64,000 nt of DNA from Mesostigma viride (lineage: Eukaryota > Streptophyta > Mesostigmatophyceae > Mesostigmatales > Mesostigmataceae): contig RPFO01000027.1 of assembly GCA_009746045.1 (NCBI GenBank), forward strand, positions 5,453,924-5,517,923, given 5' to 3'. The notes beneath the pieces are model-generated. The model was not told the origin of the DNA. It was given only the letters and a program-made list of their open reading frames with translations, and searched no databases. The translations under genes and the position numbers were made by a program. Position 1 is the first letter of the stretch. The number at the start of each line of letters is the position of its first letter. Positions 61,000 through 64,000 of the stretch are shown piece after piece.

Positions 61000-61790
61000 A
61001 TATATTAGCAATAGCCGCCGCCTATCAAACAGGTCCTATTCATCACGAGCGTCAACGCCCCGTCATCGCCCCGTCATCGCCCCGTCATCGCCCGGCCGAG
61101 GGCCTTAACCTGTTAACTCTTTATTCGGAGTGATAGTCAACGACCTATACTACCAATAGCTGCCGCATATCAAACATGGGCTTATCATCACGCCCGTCGA
61201 GGGCGATGACGGTGACGGTCGTCACCGTCATCGCCCTCGACGGGCCAACATCTAAACTCTTCTCTTAATCAACAATCTATATTACCAATAGCCGCCGCCT
61301 ATCAAACAGATCCTATTCATCACGCGCGTCAACGCCCCGTCATCGCCCCGTCATCGCCCCGTGATCGCCATGCCGAGCCAGCCGAGGGCCAACCTCTTAA
61401 CTCTTTACATTTGTATTCGGAGTAGTAGTCAACGACCTATATTACCAATAGCCGCCGCATATCAAAAAGGTCGTATTCATGACGCCCGTCGAGGGCGATG
61501 ACGGTGACGCCGTCACCGTCATCGCCCACGGGCCAACATCTAAACTCTTCTCTTAATCAACAATCTATATTACCAATAGCCGCCGCCTGTCAAACAGATC
61601 CTATTCATCACGCGCGTCAACGCCCCGTCATCGCCCCGTCATCGCCCCGTCATCGCTCCGTGATCGCCATGCCGACTGCCGAGGGCCAACCTCTTAACTC
61701 TTTATTCGGAGTAATAGTTAACTGCCGGCATTGCCATACAAGAAGAAGCTCTCGATCCTAGGTATAGACTACCTCGGGTATCATCATCGT
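61000..61790. repeat. Compound tandem repeat with perfect hairpins
   Basis: ACCAATAGC(C/T)GCCGC words at about 61006, 61151, 61283, 61442 and 61569 mark alternating A and B half-units, a compound unit of about 286 bp. B half-units carry a GTCGAGGGCGATGACGGTGA hairpin; A half-units carry (GCCCCGTCATC)n. Confidence 0.85.
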
Positions 61791-62270
61791 AATTGCTAGC
61801 ATCGAGATCATTCATACCTACCGACGATGGCCAGCTGCAAAAGAAAAATGTCGACCAACAGACAGGACCTATCGCCGGGAACCCTCAAGGCAATAAGGGC
61901 GAGACAGGCTTTCACCGTTAAGTAAAGTTGTCCACATCGTGCTAAGGAATTTGTGCTAATCTATGAGTACCTATATGGACACTTTGTCGCATTTTTTACA
62001 TGGCAAATAAGCGATGTATGTGTCATGTAGGCTGCCATTGGTGCATGCATGCATGGGCCAGCAATGATGGTCAGAGGTACATTGTGCCTATGAGATAACC
62101 ATCGATTTGTTGATCAGCAAGTGATTCATTACGTGAGACAACAATATGTTTGGGGGCTAAGCTTCTTACATTGGTCACATGGCCCGCCATAATTGTTTTC
62201 TTATGTGTTTAAGGTTAGGGCTCTGTTCATGACTGAACGTCATGAACGCGCTCTATTCATGACATTGATT
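61791..62270. other. Gene-free stretch
   Basis: No supported gene or repeat seen. Confidence 0.3.
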
Positions 62271-62720
62271 AATTGATTTTAATTAGTCTCATGTCCATGT
62301 TGGGGGACCGGGATCTCTGAATTCCCCAAAGAAGATATAGTGGAAGTCCCCCAAGACGTCAATATCCGTCAAGACGTCAATAACTACATGTATGTCCACA
62401 GCTCAGCTAGTAGTCTAAAATATGGGCCTCGAGCTAATCTTGCACGCAAGCAATGCCTATCATCAAGGATGAATTAATGCCTATCAACAAGGAGACAATC
62501 ATGCTTGTTAAATTTCCTAGGACCCACAACTGGGGGGTCGTAGTCTTTGACAATGTCCGCCTGGGCAACGCTACTAATCCTACATATCCGAGGTCCCATG
62601 TATGAATAAGAGGGGTTGAGCGGATGACGCCAACAGTGTCTGTGCTCTGCATGTCAGCTAAAATCATATCGCGGAGACAAACATATGGCGGTATGTCCAA
62701 TGTTGGCCACTGCGTCGCCT
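62271..62720 (-). mobile_element. Retroelement fragment with CAAC-type hairpin (as GTTG on plus strand)
   Basis: TTTTAATTAGTCTCATGTCC and ATGTTGGGGGACC resemble the 3' end at 49.85 kb. An 88-codon minus-strand frame (62700-62434; STPLIHTWDLGYVGLVALPR) is upstream of that end, as a LINE C-terminus would be. The assignment is weak. Confidence 0.4.
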
Positions 62721-62834
62721 AACAGGTTGTTACATGGTCGGCAAGGGCCTGACCATGTAAGAAGATATCTCCCTGGCTGGCCAGTCCACAAGGAACCAGC
62801 AGGGACCTCATCTGAATCAACCTGATTTATTAAC

Positions 62835-63165
62835 TAACTACTTAATTCATTTATTAAACTCATGCCCCCATTAGGGAGTCAAGGAGCATTAGTTAACCCC
62901 GATTCATTCATTAATTAATTATTTAAACACGTGCTCCCGTTGGGGAGTCACGGAGCACCGAAGTGCACAACAGGAGAAAGGGCAGAGACCCCCAGTCTCC
63001 TTCATGCCTAAGGCATGCCACAGCTGCATTCGGGAACGCTAGCTAAACGGACACGCTAACGATCCGGCAATCTGTGGGTGCAATAAGACCCATGTGAGCA
63101 TGGCATAACACTAGGAGCGTGGGCAAGTAATCTCATCATAGCCAGGACGTAGCATGGCTGTACTA
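62835..63165 (-). mobile_element. Retroelement tails and a full short interspersed element
   Basis: A decayed LINE tail (CATGCCCCCATTAGGGAGTC, 62862-62900) is followed by ACACGTGCTCCCGTTGGGGA. The short element then runs to about 63150 with the same landmarks as the 49.5-kb copy. Confidence 0.75.
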
Positions 63166-63182
63166 GGACTATACCCCGATCA

Positions 63183-64000
63183 ATGGATGGATGGATGGAT
63201 GGATGGATGGATGGATGGATGGATGGATGGATGGATGGATGGATGGATGGATGGATGGATGGATGGATGGATGGATGGATGGATGGATGGATGGATGGAT
63301 GGATGGATGGATGGATGGATGGATGGATGGATGGATGGATGGATGGATGGATGGATGGATGGATGGATGGATGGATGGATGGATGGATGGATGGATGGAT
63401 GGATGGATGGATGGATGGATGGATGGATGGATGGATGGATGGATGGATGGATGGATGGATGGATGGATGGATGGATGGATGGATGGATGGATGGATGGAT
63501 GGATGGATGGATGGATGGATGGATGGATGGATGGATGGATGGATGGATGGATGGATGGATGGATGGATGGATGGATGGATGGATGGATGGATGGATGGAT
63601 GGATGGATGGATGGATGGATGGATGGATGGATGGATGGATGGATGGATGGATGGATGGATGGATGGATGGATGGATGGATGGATGGATGGATGGATGGAT
63701 GGATGGATGGATGGATGGATGGATGGATGGATGGATGGATGGATGGATGGATGGATGGATGGATGGATGGATGGATGGATGGATGGATGGATGGATGGAT
63801 GGATGGATGGATGGATGGATGGATGGATGGATGGATGGATGGATGGATGGATGGATGGATGGATGGATGGATGGATGGATGGATGGATGGATGGATGGAT
63901 GGATGGATGGATGGATGGATGGATGGATGGATGGATGGATGGATGGATGGATGGATGGATGGATGGATGGATGGATGGATGGATGGATGGATGGATGGAT
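63183..64000. repeat. (ATGG)n tetranucleotide array, at least 818 bp, running off the window
   Basis: Pure ATGG units without a single visible interruption from 63183 to the last base. It begins after CCCCGATCA, which matches the CCCCGATGG that opens the short (ATGG)n in the LINE 3' UTRs at 34210, 43638 and 44863. Confidence 0.98.

Noticed and set aside
60015-61011. Minus-strand frames of 204-323 codons with repeated CITCTVFVYHL
   Set aside because: The 109-bp period keeps shifting frame without stops; the peptide is only the minisatellite translated.

Overview
This window looks like nuclear DNA of a photosynthetic eukaryote, most probably a green alga. Genes have introns with GT-AG borders. 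One gene is the chloroplast photosystem II assembly factor LPA1/REP27. Two others are Golgi-type carbohydrate sulfotransferases. Most of the DNA is layered transposons and tandem repeats. No bacterial operons, rRNA, tRNA or CRISPR arrays were seen. The species call is inference only.

Layout. 1-9.3 kb: a hypothetical minus-strand ORF (1264-1869), a possible minus-strand terminal exon (2876-3076), and the 3' five exons of an LPA1/REP27-like gene (5364-9234, +). Its introns hold degenerate copies of the neighbouring exon edges and a 0.5 kb C/T-rich block. 9.4-17 kb: a pile of broken non-LTR retrotransposons (LINEs), foldback elements and a (CA)n tract. 17.3-18.3 kb: a sulfotransferase reading frame with one internal stop. 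18.8-22.5 kb: short retroelements, a 194-bp hAT-type MITE and an ORF1-only LINE-like element.

22,535-30,034: a 7.5-kb DNA transposon with perfect 30-bp terminal inverted repeats, inserted in the 3' UTR of the ORF1 element. Inside the ends lie two arrays of a 173-bp satellite in inverted orientation. In the middle are a transposase-like fragment (-) and a PHD-finger/polyglutamine gene (+), diverging from a 110/120-bp minisatellite. This is the most system-like object in the window.

30-36.8 kb: more LINE fragments (ORF1, APE-type endonuclease, reverse transcriptase), nested with readable target-site duplications. 37.0-40.1 kb: a two-exon carbohydrate sulfotransferase (-). 41.4-42.7 and 47.3-48.9 kb: two paralogous fucosyltransferase-like glycosyltransferases (+), separated by LINEs and a pogo/mariner-like element. 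The first glycosyltransferase and the sulfotransferase are divergently arranged. A glycan-modifying neighbourhood is an inference from this proximity.

49-57.1 kb: an ORF1 element split by a 1.7-kb TIR transposon, and a 2.4-kb LINE with a long open reverse-transcriptase frame inserted into a 15-bp minisatellite. 57-64 kb: few genes, several exact-period minisatellites (50 bp, 109 bp), a long perfect hairpin, and a pure (GGAT)n array of more than 800 bp that runs off the window. Several LINE/SINE families share a 3'-terminal stem-loop with a CAAC loop followed by a (TTAA)n tail, which suggests they are mobilised by one kind of reverse transcriptase.
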